Assembly: GCA_947095535.1 (NCBI GenBank)
Contig: OX352772.1
Span: 272,953,940-273,017,939 of the forward strand
Direction of reading: 5' to 3'
DNA: 64,000 nucleotides
From: Poecilobothrus nobilitatus
Taxonomy: Eukaryota > Arthropoda > Insecta > Diptera > Dolichopodidae
Shown here one piece after another: positions 52,898 to 64,000 of the stretch. The notes beneath the pieces were generated by a model. The model had not been told where the DNA came from. It worked only from the letters and a program-made list of their open reading frames with translations, and did not search any database. Both the position numbers and the translations under genes were made by a program. The stretch's first letter is position 1. Every line of letters starts with the position of its first letter.

Positions 52898-54460
52898 TTT
52901 TTATAGCCGTACGATAAGTATCGGGTATAATAAAATTACTCCTCCGTTTGCACCTCGAAATAAGCGAACTAGATATACCTTCAAAGGTATGGATCAGATC
53001 AGAATCAAATTCTGAGTCGATTAAGCCATGTCCGTCCGTCCGTCAGCACGCTAACTCAAAAACTAAGAAAGCTAGAATCTTGAAATTTATACAAAATATT
53101 CTGGGAGCAATTTGTGGGTTCCCTATTTATTTGTTTTGGTTGAGTTCCGACCAAAATTTGGGGTACCTCCCGAACAACTAACTTTTAGATCTTCACAATT
53201 TTTTTGAAATAGAGCCATGAAATTTTAACTGCAGATAGATATCATAAGAATATTAATTTTATGAATATATTAATTTTTCTGTAGCGACACCCGTTAAGGA
53301 GCTACAGCCCCCAAAGTTCGAAAAACCTTTATATTTAAATTGTTATAACACAAGCTCTATAAGGTATATCTTCAATCTGAAAATTCCAAACGATAGATGC
53401 TATTATGAGCATTACAAACATGTATATAATAAATATATACTTGTGCTATACTGTATTTTAATTTACCGTTATGCGAAACTGAATTATTGCAAAATGCTTT
53501 AACCCTTATATCTTCTAAACGATTTTAGTTGTTTACAGAAGTTAGATCTTTGAAAATAAGTATGAGTCATGTCAGAAATTTTTTTTTGTATCACTCCCCG
53601 TTTAGGAGCTGTAAGGTGTCAAAAACGAAAAATTTCCTATTTTTAAACACCTGTAATTTGAACACCTGTTAAAATTTTTTTGAAGTAATACATAAAAATT
53701 AAAGCTGGAACATCATACTTTTATTTCTGTTAACAACTTTTTTTAATAATATAGCGTTACTTTATAATTGACGAAAGTGCTATTTGATTTTTTCAAATTT
53801 TCTGACAAATTTTTTAACGAATTTTTTGCATTTTGTTTTACTCGATAATTTGGAATTGTTGAGGATATAATGCGTAGTACAAAAAAACGTAAATAAATAA
53901 ACAACATAACGGTAGCTTGAAGAAGTTTTATTTATATGATATTGATATACATACATACTTATATAATATCATGTTTATTTACATATCGTATATGTCACTG
54001 ATGAATGAATGATAAGAGTATAGATGTATATTATATAGTGCCGTATTTACATACATATATGTATTTTATTGTACTTATAAGAAATTATTCTATAAATGGA
54101 AATATTTTTAAAGACATATTGCAATGTAATGCGATATACTTATAACAATATAAATATAATATGTACGCATTAATATAATATAATATTTAAAATTATATTT
54201 ACTATTTTGTAATTTAATATACATTTAACGCTTAGTATTAAATGGTAGTATAGAATATTTGAAAAGAATGTATAAACATATAGTTTGAATATATGTACAA
54301 CCCATAGTTCTAGAAATTATAAATCACCCAAATTATTTTAAAATACTAAAATATTAAAAAAATAATATTGTTAGCAGAGTGACAGGCTGTGAACATACTA
54401 ACGCTTCGCACGGGTATCTAAGAGTTGACAAAGTCAACTGTATTCTTTCTCGTTTTTACA
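52898..54460 (+). mobile_element. 1.5-kb DNA repeat, copy B
   Basis: Starts TTTTTATAGCCGTACGATAA (one change from copy A) and ends TTCGCACGGGTATCTAAGAG followed by TTGACAAAGTCAACTGTATT (perfect hairpin GTTGAC/GTCAAC). It contains about 65 bp near 54110-54175 not in copy A, and is otherwise collinear with 42576-44145. Inserted in LINE 3 ORF1. Confidence 0.78.
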
Positions 54461-54640
54461 ATTAATTCATTTTTATCTTTTGATAATATTTTCTGCAATT
54501 GTTTTTCCAAATTTTTTAATTATAGTTTTAACATTTTAATTGTTTAATTTTTTATTATCCATGGTGGCATTTTTTTTTGATTTAGTTTTATTTATTAGTA
54601 AAGCAAACTTATTATTTACTTGTTTTTTAAGTCATTTTGT

Positions 54641-55061
54641 TCAGATTGCATTAAGCAATCGATTAATAGAAGGTAAAAAAGAAAAAAAAAGTAAATTTTT
54701 ATTTAATTTTTCTTTTATATTTGATTTATTATAGTATTTACTAAGCACTGAAAATAAAAAAAATATTATTTTATAATTTAAGTTATTTTTTTTTTGTTGT
54801 TTTGTTTTTTTTTATGATTGTTTAATATTAATTATATCATTATTAGTTTTAGAAATATTGTTTTTAAACGTTTTTATTGACCGAAATCTTAGAGCGAACT
54901 CCATCACATAGAAATTTGTGAAACTCCATTTGTGACTTGTGCTGTGTACAATTGTGCTTACTGTCTTTTTTAAATATTTCAATGAATTTCAATTTTTTTT
55001 TTATAAGAAAAATAAAAAAATTTTGAACAAAAATATTTTGCATTTTATATTTTTAGCAAAA
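54641..55061. other. AT-rich spacer
   Basis: Long T and A runs; no gene supported. Confidence 0.4.
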
Positions 55062-55220
55062 AAAATTACGAATATTAAGCAATTTAAATGCTTGGTAGGG
55101 TTGATGGAAAAAAATCCTACCATAACAAAAGGATATACTGGTTTTATCCTGAATTAGCAAGAATATAATGATTCCTGGAAAAATTTTGCCAGTCAATTAA
55201 ATAAGCCTGCTATTGGAGAT
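55062..55220 (+). pseudogene. Myb/SANT-like DNA-binding domain remnant
   Basis: A plus-strand frame reads KITNIKQFKCLVGLMEKNPT then ITKGYTGFI, a stop at 55155-55157, and QEYNDSWKNFASQLNKPAIG. The pattern QF..LV..ME.NP.I..G+......W..L...LN is that of the Myb/SANT-like domain found in many insect regulators and transposon-associated proteins. Beyond 55220 the similarity fades (deletion or frameshift before the expected W..VW.D.K). It could be a fragment of a retrocopy or of a Harbinger-type element. No poly(A) is evident. Confidence 0.6.
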
Positions 55221-56130
55221 GGGATTCGATTTAATTTATTCTTGTACCACCTAAACTTTCGTCATCAGAATCTGAATCTGATGCAAAATATAAAGACTAC
55301 ATTTTCATATATTTTGTATTTTAAAACCCAACTTTTTATTAAATTTTAAATACCTTTTTTTGTGTACCTAGACTTCGTTGATGTTATATTTTGTTTACTA
55401 TCAAATGTTTGTTTAAACTTATTTTACACTTTGACATTTTACCTAAAATATACTTTATAACCTACAAAATTGAATATCCATCTATTGTAAAACAAAGAAA
55501 TTCAAATTTTGTAAATACTGCCAGTTTGACATAATTATCACATCACAAGTTTAACATGATAGAAAATTTGAAGGAATGAGAAGGAACTGTGCATTTCATT
55601 TCTTGCTACGAAGTGTAAATTACGGTTGTCTGTCGATAAAGATAAAATTTATTATTTTCTGATTCAATCCGATTCTTTTTTGCAACAACTGTTAAACTTT
55701 CACTAACAATAAACCCCCCCCAATAAACAAATTATTGAAACCCTGATTTTGTAAATACATTTAGAACTTTTACTAATTAATTATTTTACACATATAATAC
55801 ATGTACTCTTATACTTTTTTCCAGTCACATCTACAATTTTTCATACAATCTAAACAAGTTTTATTTTATTTTTTATTGAACAAAACCAAAACAACGTCAT
55901 TACAAAAAAATTCTTAAATTAATGCTTAAAATATTTATAAAATATTTAAAATTATACAAAGCAATGACTTAGAACTGAGCTTTTAATAATTTAAAACTAA
56001 AAAAAAGTTAATTTATTGTTGTTATTTTTATTTAAACTACATTTTCAAATTCATTTTACATACATATGAATCACTCAGATCAAAAAAAAAGTATTCCAAA
56101 AAAAAAATGAATATGATATCTGTACATGAT
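55221..56130. other. Spacer, nothing recognised
   Basis: AT-rich, with one C8 run near 55715. No repeats of the families described here. Confidence 0.5.
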
Positions 56131-56349
56131 GAACAAACAATTTTTTTTTTTATTTTTTTTTTTAACAGAGATAGGCAGTAAAAAAATAAACTGGTATAAA
56201 TAAATCTCTCTCAAAAACTAACTTACATCCAATACAATATAAGCCTAATGTTACATTAATTCATTTATATAATTAACTTTACATTTAATTTTTTAATTAT
56301 ATCATTTTTAATTATTTTTATTTTTTGTTTTCTATTTTTTTTTTACAAC

Positions 56350-58050
56350 TAATCAATTTAATAGGGGCAATTCTTTCAAACTTTTTTAAATATACTTATG
56401 TTTCGGGCATATCTTATATTGTTGGGAAAACCATTAAAAATTTTTAGACAGTTGAACATCTCTTTTACTCCTTTCAGTTCTAGCAGCTCTCAGTCGAAAA
56501 TTCTTCGCACTTCTTATGTTATAATTATGAATTGAGGCATTTGTTTGTAGTCTAAGATTCCTTTTGATTAAGTTAATAATTAAGATAATTTGTAAAGCAA
56601 CTTACAGTTTTCCGAAAATATTGTTTGTTCGACAGAAGGTAGTTTGGAATCAGTATATAACAATGTTGTTAAGTAATCATAAGGTAATTTGTTTAAGATT
56701 TGTATCGCTCTGTTGTACTATATTGTAAGTACTGTGACTGAGTTTATAATGTTTTTGCAACTCTGATTCCAAATTGTGATTAAATACCGTATTTTACCAA
56801 TTATTGACATTGTCGATTTTTTTAATCTTTGTATTTTGTATTTATTGGACAGGTATTTTCCAGGACAGGTCTTCATCAATGTAAGCGTAAATATTTTATT
56901 GATTTTACTCTTTATCGGTTGTTGATTGATGTTGATTGATAAATTAATATTTTCTTTATTTTTTTGCTTAAATAATAAGAACTCAGTTTTAGCTCCGTTA
57001 ATTATTAATCTGCTATTATTTAACCACTAACTGACTTTATGTAAGTCACTGTTAGTGTCTCCTTCAAGTTGGTTAGTGTTTTTACTTTTATATAAAATTA
57101 TTATATTATCAGCAAACATTGAATAATGCTCTGTTAACCCAATTTGATTGAAACTATTTACATAAGCTAAGTAAAGAATTGGACCAAGAACTGTGCCCTG
57201 AGGAACTCCAATCGGTATACTTTCTTCATCCCTAATATAATCATTTATTCGAGTTTTAATTTTACGACACTTCAAGAAGAGACTTAAATAAATTGGCTGC
57301 GGTTAATATCCATGTTATAAAGACCGATTCACTGATTCACTAAATCATGATTCACTGTGTCGAATGCTTTTTTCAGATCTAATAAGATGGCGACTGCGTA
57401 ATTATTCTTATCTAATGCAGTGTTTATGAAATTAACGACTTCGAGTGCAGCTGATTCAGTACTACTTCTATTTAGAAAACCCAATTGGTGGTTATCAATT
57501 ATATTTGAATTAGAAAGAAATGTAATTAGACGACTTTTGATAGCTTTTCAATGATTTTAGATAGACAATTAGTTTAAGTCTATAATTGTTGCAATCTGTA
57601 TTCTTCCCATATTTATAAACTGGAGTGATAATGCATTCTTTAGCCGAAGCTGAATTTCCAGCCAGTAGATACAATTTTAGTTGTTATAACAGCAAGTTTG
57701 TTGAAATTAAATGCCCTATTGATTTGATCTGTTTTATTGAAATCCCATCAGGACCAGGCGATAAATTTGTTTTAAAAGTGCTTATGATATATTGAATTTT
57801 AATTTGTAAGATGATGTGAACTTATTTCGGTATTTACTTGGTTGGTCAAATTTTTTTCTAAAGTGGTTATGATTATTTTATTTCAGTGTAAAATGATTAT
57901 TTAAAATATTTGCTGCTGCTAAATCAGATTTCGAGATATCACCCTTGTTATAAGTTAAATGAATTTTAAATTTCTCCTTGGAACCGAAATTTAGCATAAA
58001 GTTTGTTTTTCCTTTTGATTACGCTAAGTATGAAAGGGGTAATCCAATGT
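56350..58050 (-). pseudogene. LINE 4 reverse transcriptase
   Basis: Recognisable blocks: NHQLGFLNRSSTESAALEVV near 57490, AVAILLDLKKAFDTVNHDLV (motif A) near 57390, SIPIGVPQGTVLGPILYLAY (motif B) at 57215 and SMFADNIIILYKS near 57120 (motif C has FADN in place of FADD, so the second catalytic Asp is lost). The thumb region to 56350 is heavily decayed (RLRAARTERSKRDVQLSKN-like reading near 56480). Confidence 0.8.
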
Positions 58051-58176
58051 TTTGTATTCTTCTTCTAACTGTGATTCTTGATGAAGCCAATAATTTACTT
58101 TCCTTTAAACATTCGGTTAGTGCATCGTAAGAATTACATTTTTCTACATTATGTGCGACTGAGTTCTAATGATAGA

Positions 58177-59185
58177 TTAGAACTTAGAACCATTAGAAAT
58201 AATGTTACATTTTTCAATACTAATATTCAAAATTTTGTGATCACTAATAGGATTATCAGAAGTTTTGATCAATGTCTTAAAAGTTTTAGAGTTGACAATA
58301 ACATGATCGAGAATGCTTCCATGGTTGCAATCTGATTGATAGTTGCAGTTCACAGCTTGACGAGTAATTCCGCTTATAGGAGTGTTATTACATATAATAA
58401 AATTATATAATTCAATTATGTTTTTATAAGTATTTGTAAGATCGTTAATTGAGAGCAAACCAATATTAGGGTCACCTACTATAATACAGTTTTTATTAAA
58501 CGTTTTAGGAAGGATGCATTGACATAATCATTTTTTTTATTATCAGGTGCGTTATCCATAATAATAATTTTTAAGTTAGGCTGACAATTGAGCCATACTA
58601 TTCTGATAGGATTAAACTTGACATTTATTGATTAAGGTAATGAAGGAATAGAAAAACATATTTTATTTTTTATATATATCGCAGTGCCGCCTCCTCTGTT
58701 GTTCTCTGCAAGAATGTATGGCATTAATGGCATAATATTTTCATAAATGGAATTTTAGATGAGTGTATCCATGTTTCGATTAAAACGACAATATCTGGAG
58801 CATGCAACTTATACGACAAGATTAGATTGTTTAGTTTATTTCTCATGCTTCTAATATTTACGTACAGCATTTTTATTGGCTTATTTTTATTATTATTGGT
58901 GTCTGTCATTATAAAAGGGGTTCGTGTATTTAATCCAAATTTCCATAGTTCTTTGAATATATTCTCTATAATTGTTATCAATATGTCTTCTGTATGAAAC
59001 CAAATCTTTTTTAAAATCATCTTTGGGAAGTCCAATTCTTTCATGGTATTTATAATATATTTTAAAAAGTTCTGGATAGTTTGTTGGTAAGCCATCATGA
59101 CATATATCTTTATTATCATGAAAATATGATAAAATTGCCTGATCAAAAGTAAATTTGCTTGCAGAATCATTGTTGGCAGATTCAA
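58177..59185 (-). pseudogene. LINE 4 endonuclease
   Basis: MLYVNIRSMRNKLNNLILSY and DIVVLIETWIHS (Asn and Glu of the active site) near 58870-58760; after breaks, TVILVGDPNIGLLSINDLTN-type reading near 58480-58430; then GSILDHVIVNSKTF and NPISDHKILNISI (catalytic S-D-H intact) near 58310-58220. The 59185 frame start adds about 100 unrelated residues from the preceding region. Confidence 0.8.
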
Positions 59186-59192
59186 GTTTATT

Positions 59193-59800
59193 TTATGGGG
59201 TTAGTGTTTCACCTTTAACCCAATTTGAATAGTTACTACTTCGACTTTCTTTGATACTGTTAATGTTGTCATTATTATTAATATTTTTACATTTATTATT
59301 ATTATTAATATCATTAGTATTATTATTGTCAATTTTGTTATTATTATTGATATTATTATTATTTGTATACATATATTTTTCTTTTTTCCCCCATATTTTT
59401 GATAAATATTTATTAATCACCTTGCCCCATTGATCTTATTGTTAGAATTTGGTGTAGGTTTAGTTACGTTTTTAATTACTTTTTTACTATCATTTGTGGA
59501 TGTTGGAATATTATTTTCTTCTAGATGATCAACTTAATTTTACTTCACTTAATTTTAAAACAATATATATTTTATTAACTTGTATTCAAATAAAGTGGAC
59601 AAAGTTTGCTTAAAGTATCATGCTGCTCATTTATGTTAAGCTTCAACCTCTTATTTGCTACGACGCAATTTATGCATTTAACTACCTTTTCCTTTTTGCA
59701 CTCGTTATTTTTATGATTTTCAAGGCAATTGGAACACATTTCCTGATTTCTGTAATCAGTAGTTTTATAGTTAAACCATAAAATTACATTCGCATTTAAA
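59193..59800 (-). pseudogene. LINE 4 ORF1
   Basis: From about 59765: YRNQEMCSNCLENHKNNECK and VKCINCVVANKRLKLNINEQ followed by HDTLSKLC, a knuckle arrangement typical of Jockey-like ORF1 proteins. Then an Asn-rich tract (NNNNINNNNKIDNNN at about 59365-59265) and a frame ending SNYSNWVKGETLTP at 59193. The knuckles here stand upstream of the Asn tract, the opposite order from LINE 3. Confidence 0.75.
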
Positions 59801-60224
59801 GCATCTAATAATTTTCAAGGCATCAAATACTTCAACTAATGGAAATTTTTTCATTTGCAATAGCTTTTGGAAATGATTCTGTCTATTTCTATAATTGCAT
59901 TAAATTTTTCCTCCTAATATTAATTTAACTGATACATTTTAATTAATTTCATTTTACTCACACTTGGTTTCAGTTCAGATGGGATTTTAACTTCGTAATT
60001 CTTTTCTAGATTTTCCTCGATAGCACATTTAATAACATTCTTTCCCTTTAAATAGCTTTAAGTAGCTTTATTACTTCATTTTACATATTCATATACTTAG
60101 TTATTATATTTATTACTTCATTTTACATATTCATATACTTAGTTACTACTTAATCATTGTTTTTTTTAATGTCACAATCAATTTTTTATAATACTAAAAT
60201 AAGAGGTGAAACTTATTTTAGTAC
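59801..60224. other. AT-rich spacer with 48-bp duplication
   Basis: TATTACTTCATTTTACATATTCATATACTTAGTTA occurs twice in a row at about 60070-60104 and 60110-60145. No gene. Confidence 0.6.
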
Positions 60225-60640
60225 GACATTTATAATAATCAGCCATTACTCTTATCGTTGTACGAACATCACTTGGCAGTAGGCACACATGCAGTCAAAC
60301 TGAGAATTCCTCACAACATCTTTTGCAGGAGTTGCAAAAAAGCAAACGAAAGTAAAAACCTTGAGCACTTTCTTAGCAGATGTCCGGTCCTAGTTAGAAT
60401 CAGACTCTTCTCACTCGGAAAACCGTTCTAAAATATCTTAGCGAACCTTCCGAACACAAAATCAAAAAATTAATTTCGTATCTGAATTTCTCATGTCGAA
60501 TATAAAACCGATAGCAACTACAAACACAGGTCACGTGAGTGCAGTGGGATCAAAATGGTGCAATCTAGTGCTAATTGAGACCTTCACTCAGCATCGTGAA
60601 GGTCACCACCTTACCTACCCACCTACCTATTACAACTAAC
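60225..60640 (+). pseudogene. LINE 5: RT C-terminal zinc motif and 3' end
   Basis: A plus-strand frame reads YEHHLAVGTHAVKLRIPHNI, then FCRSCKKANESKNLEHFLSR and CPVLVRIRLFSLGKPF to a stop near 60431. The C-x2-C-x8-H-x4-C arrangement is the C-terminal zinc motif of I/Jockey-type LINE reverse transcriptases. The next 200 bp, GC-richer than the surroundings and ending in ACCTACCCACCTACCTA, look like its 3' untranslated region. Nothing upstream belongs to it, so it is a short 5'-truncated copy. Confidence 0.75.
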
Positions 60641-61404
60641 AATTACTAAAAATTAAAAATTATATAACATTTATTACATTCATAAAAATATTAGTACTAG
60701 TCATTATTATTTAGATTTTAATTAAAACAAGTAAATGCAATCAATAAACTTTTAAAAAAAGATGAAGGATTCTATTTGAGTCCCTTTTGTGATAAAACTT
60801 TCAAAATGTTAAAAATATAAAAATCACTGCTGTTTGTGTTAAAATTGGAGAATATTAACATAAATATTCTTATAATTAAATTTTGATTTTAAATTGATCG
60901 GGACGTATTTTAAATTGCCTAAAAAAGAAAACTTGAATAAAAATTTATAATAATATAAATAAAAATTTATAATAATAAAAATAGCATAAAACTGTGCAAG
61001 AACAGCCTCACTCTTTTGCCTTTTATTTGAAATAATTTTATTTTTTTTAGTTTAATTGAAAAATCACGGTACAATAGTCTAGTCGACTTTCTAATAGTAG
61101 CTAATTAAATTTATTTATTAATATTAATGCTTTTTGGACAAAAACACTCTACAAAAGAATTTAATGATTTTAATTTAAAAGCATTTTTAATTTTTTAGAA
61201 CCAAATTAAGTAATATAAAATTTATTTATGTTACATTTTTATGTTTTTACGAAAAAGTTGAGTTAAAATTCAAATTTTAATTAATTGATTTACTACGTTT
61301 GCAGTATTTTAAATTATTGTTTACAGAATTTTGTGAATTTAGAAAAAATTCAAGAATTAACAAAATTTTACAATTTGTAGTGAAAAAGAATTTACAATAA
61401 ACGA
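60641..61404. other. Spacer, nothing recognised
   Basis: AT-rich without repeats of the families seen here. Confidence 0.5.
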
Positions 61405-62470
61405 ATAAGAATAAAGTTGCTTTTGTCAACTCTTAGATACCTATACGAACCGTTAGTATGTTCACAGCCTGTCACTCTGCTTACAATATTATTTTTTTAA
61501 TATTTTAAAATAATTTTTATTTAATTTAATTTTATTTTAATATTTTAAAATAATTTGGGTGAATTTTATAATTTCTAGAACTATGGGCTGTACATATATT
61601 CAAACTATATGTTTACACATTCTTCAAAAGCAGATTTTAACCTTCCACATAACGATTATCAATCCAAAACTTTTCCAAATATTCTATAGTACCATTTAAT
61701 ACTAAGCGGCAAATGTATAATAATTTATACTATACATATGAATTATATATCATTCATTCATCAGTGACATATACGATATGTAAATAAACATGAGTTATAT
61801 AAGTATGTATACTAATATCATATAAATATAAATTCTTCAATTTTTTTTGTACTACGCATCATCCTCAATAATACTAATAACAATACTAAGCGGCAAATGT
61901 ATAATATTTTATACTATACATATGTATTATATATCATTCATTCATCAGTGATATATACGATATGTAAATAAACATGAGTTATATAAGTATGTATACTAAT
62001 ATCATATAAATATAAATTTTTCAATTTTTTTTGTACTACGCATCATCCTCAACAATTTCAAATTATCGAGTAAAAAAAAATGCAAAAAAAACGTTAAAAA
62101 AATTTAGAAAAATGAAGTCACACTTTCGTCAATTTTAAGGTAACACTACATTATTAAGAAAAGTTGTTAATAGAAATAAAAATATAATGTTGGAGCTTTA
62201 ATTTTTGTATATTACTTCAAAAAAATTTGGACAGGTGTTCAAGTTACAGGTGTTTAAAAATAAGGAATTTTTTTAGTTTTTGACTCCATACAGCTCCGAA
62301 AAGGGAGTCGATACAAAAATATTTTCTGAAATGATTCATACTTATTTTGAAAGACCTAACTTCTCTCAAAATTTCAAATTTCTAACTTAAACCTATCTAG
62401 CTTATTTCGAGGTGTTACAAACGGAGGCGCAATTTTAATATATCCGATCCTTATCGTACGGGTATAAAAA
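61405..62470 (-). mobile_element. 1.5-kb DNA repeat, copy C (reversed, deleted)
   Basis: Reverse orientation: AGTTGCTTTTGTCAACTCTT then AGATACCTATACGAACCGTT at the left and CTTATCGTACGGGTATAAAA at 62452-62471. Shorter than A and B (the GTCCGTCC module is gone). About 180 bp containing AAGCGGCAAATGTATAATA ... CATCATCCTCAA is tandemly duplicated (61706-61870 and 61888-62050). Confidence 0.8.
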
Positions 62471-64000
62471 TTGCGGAAAAAGTTCCAAAAAGGTTAACCG
62501 CTAAGCAGAAGCAGTAAAGTAATTAAAAAGAAATTTTATAACATTTTTAACAATTTTATAACATTTTATAAAATTTAATTTATTGCTAGTTAAAATTGAT
62601 TATTTTTGTTACTTATAATATCTTACAAAATTAATTTATATAACACATACCCATCGCAAATGAATTAATCATTATAGCTTATGAAAAAAGTGTTAATGGT
62701 TGAATCCAACCTGCAACATTTTATAATGAAATAATTTTGTACATACTTTCAAATATTAAATTTTAGTTTCAGTTTCGATTTTTTTTATGCCTGTACTTAA
62801 GAACAACGCCTTCTTTTTTCGAATCCTTTTCACTCCTATAAGATATATACGGCATCTACTAAGCCATTTATTATTCATATTTGACTAAGTTTCAGTTTCT
62901 GAAATCATCAGTTCCACTAAGCCGTTGATTAATTGACAAGGAGATCATCCGCAAATCTTTTTATTGAAAGTTTTATATAATAATATATAATTATAATATA
63001 TATAATTTAAATTAATATTTTGCTTTTTTTTAGTTTTATATTTTAGCTTTTCTAGTAATTTTAATGCATTATAAAAAAAACCATATTTTCTCATTGTTTA
63101 ACATTTCAATAAGAACTAGATCTCTAAGAAGTCAACTCTTAAAACTATATAAAATAAACGTCACCCACAAAAGTATCCAGAAATTGAATTAATGCTTGTA
63201 CTTGCATGCTTTCGCAAATACAGTTTTCGAATTTTGAAAACTTTGTCAATATTTCTTTGCTAATTTTACTATTCTTTGAAGTTTCTTTTTTGTAAAGAGT
63301 TCTTCATACAATATCGTCTTAACACATTTTGCAAATAATTTTGTAAACCCGTTCGTCCATCTATTTGCAAAACTTCTAAAATAAAATTCTAGAAACGCGT
63401 AGATGGATGTAATGAATTAACAAAAGCAACTTTGTCCTTTTTAAATAACTTTACCTTTATGTAGCTAACATTTTGTATGCTCTGCAATATCAAATTTCGT
63501 TCTGCATGTGTCTCAACTACATTTTAGTAGAATTCCACGTTTTTCTTTAGGTATATTCCTTTAAAAAATTTTAAAAGGCAGTTTTATTGCCTTAATTTAG
63601 TTTATTTTATTTATTGCAAACCAGGTATAATTGCTATATTTATTTTAAAAAAAAATATGAAATTATTTTTATAGTTATAATTTCTAGTAATTCCAAAATT
63701 ATCTTCATTAGTATTTAGAAAGGTGTTCTTCATTTCTTCAAGTTTTCATTTTTGTCAACCCGTCTCAAATAAGTATGTGAACTAAATAATTCCAATAGGA
63801 ACATTAGAATATTGTTCATTTAAAAGTATTTTTTTTTCACTTGTTAGTATGATCCTGTTGTTTTTACTTAAAATTTCATAGAAATAGGTAATATAATTCT
63901 TAGAAATTAGTAATATAGGTTTTGCTTGATAATTTATAAGCTTATATTTTTGAGAGTTACATCAATCAATAAATAATTACATTTTTATTAAGGCAAACTG
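62471..64000. other. AT-rich tail, nothing recognised
   Basis: No gene, RNA, or repeat family of this window could be supported in the last 1.5 kb. Confidence 0.5.

Larger units (their letters stand above)
50521..54640 (-). mobile_element. LINE 3 (Jockey-like) remnant, minus strand
   Basis: Contains ORF1 with poly-Asn and zinc knuckles and the endonuclease, but no RT; the element is cut at 50521 by the PolB fragment. DNA repeat copy B (52898-54460) sits in its 5' region, and 54470-54640 appears to continue the ORF1 start (minus frame with VKTIIKKFGKTIAENIIK). Confidence 0.7.
56131..59800 (-). mobile_element. LINE 4 (Jockey-like), nearly full order, degraded
   Basis: Minus-strand order: ORF1 (59800-59193), endonuclease (59185-58177), RT (about 58050-56350), then a T-rich stretch at 56140-56165 on the plus strand, equal to a terminal A tail. 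Every part has stops and shifts. Confidence 0.8.

Noticed and set aside
59251..59433. Poly-leucine plus-strand frame
   Set aside because: Antisense to the Asn tract of LINE 4 ORF1.

Overview
This is AT-rich eukaryotic DNA, most likely from an insect. It carries Polinton/Maverick elements, Jockey-like LINEs, an errantivirus-like retrovirus remnant and a spliceless cyclin A retrocopy whose wording resembles insect (perhaps dipteran) cyclin A; the order is a guess. The window reads as a transposon graveyard. The only candidate host coding sequence is one small exon at 8951-9181. Nearly every mobile-element gene is broken by stops or frameshifts.

Layout. 49-7935: tandem array of about 530-bp units, each with a tRNA-like Pol III module; three ~950-bp dimers form a higher-order repeat at 978-3844. 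8892-9181: candidate exon of an unknown gene. 9768-10621: PIF/Harbinger-like element with TTA target duplication. 10660-11790: diverged repeats. 12050-15520: errantivirus-like 3' LTR and env remnant on the minus strand, split by a 2.2-kb THAP-containing, P-like transposon (12643-14851).

15640-24394: Polinton copy 1, 8.75 kb between long inverted repeats, internally deleted. 24867 to about 50105: Polinton copy 2, without a recognisable right terminus, holding the same gene series (DnaQ-like protein, packaging ATPase, small basic protein, penton-like, pX-like, major capsid, protease, integrase, DNA polymerase B). Copy 2 has been hit by a PolB fragment (25835-26742, flanked by an 11-bp repeat), a cyclin A processed pseudogene, a 147-bp satellite and a LINE (37204-46147) that itself contains a second LINE, a SINE, a 1.5-kb DNA repeat and a small MITE.

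50110-64000: an oppositely oriented PolB fragment, three more LINE remnants, two more copies of the 1.5-kb 'ATACCCGTACGA' repeat, a Myb/SANT-like remnant, and a gene-free tail. The Polinton genes together would have encoded a virus-like replication and capsid system (PolB, integrase, ATPase, protease, capsid proteins), but no copy here looks functional as a whole. The parts that stand out are the tRNA-like satellite with its dimeric structure, the PolB fragment insertions that share one boundary, and two unrelated elements that both carry 7-bp target duplications.
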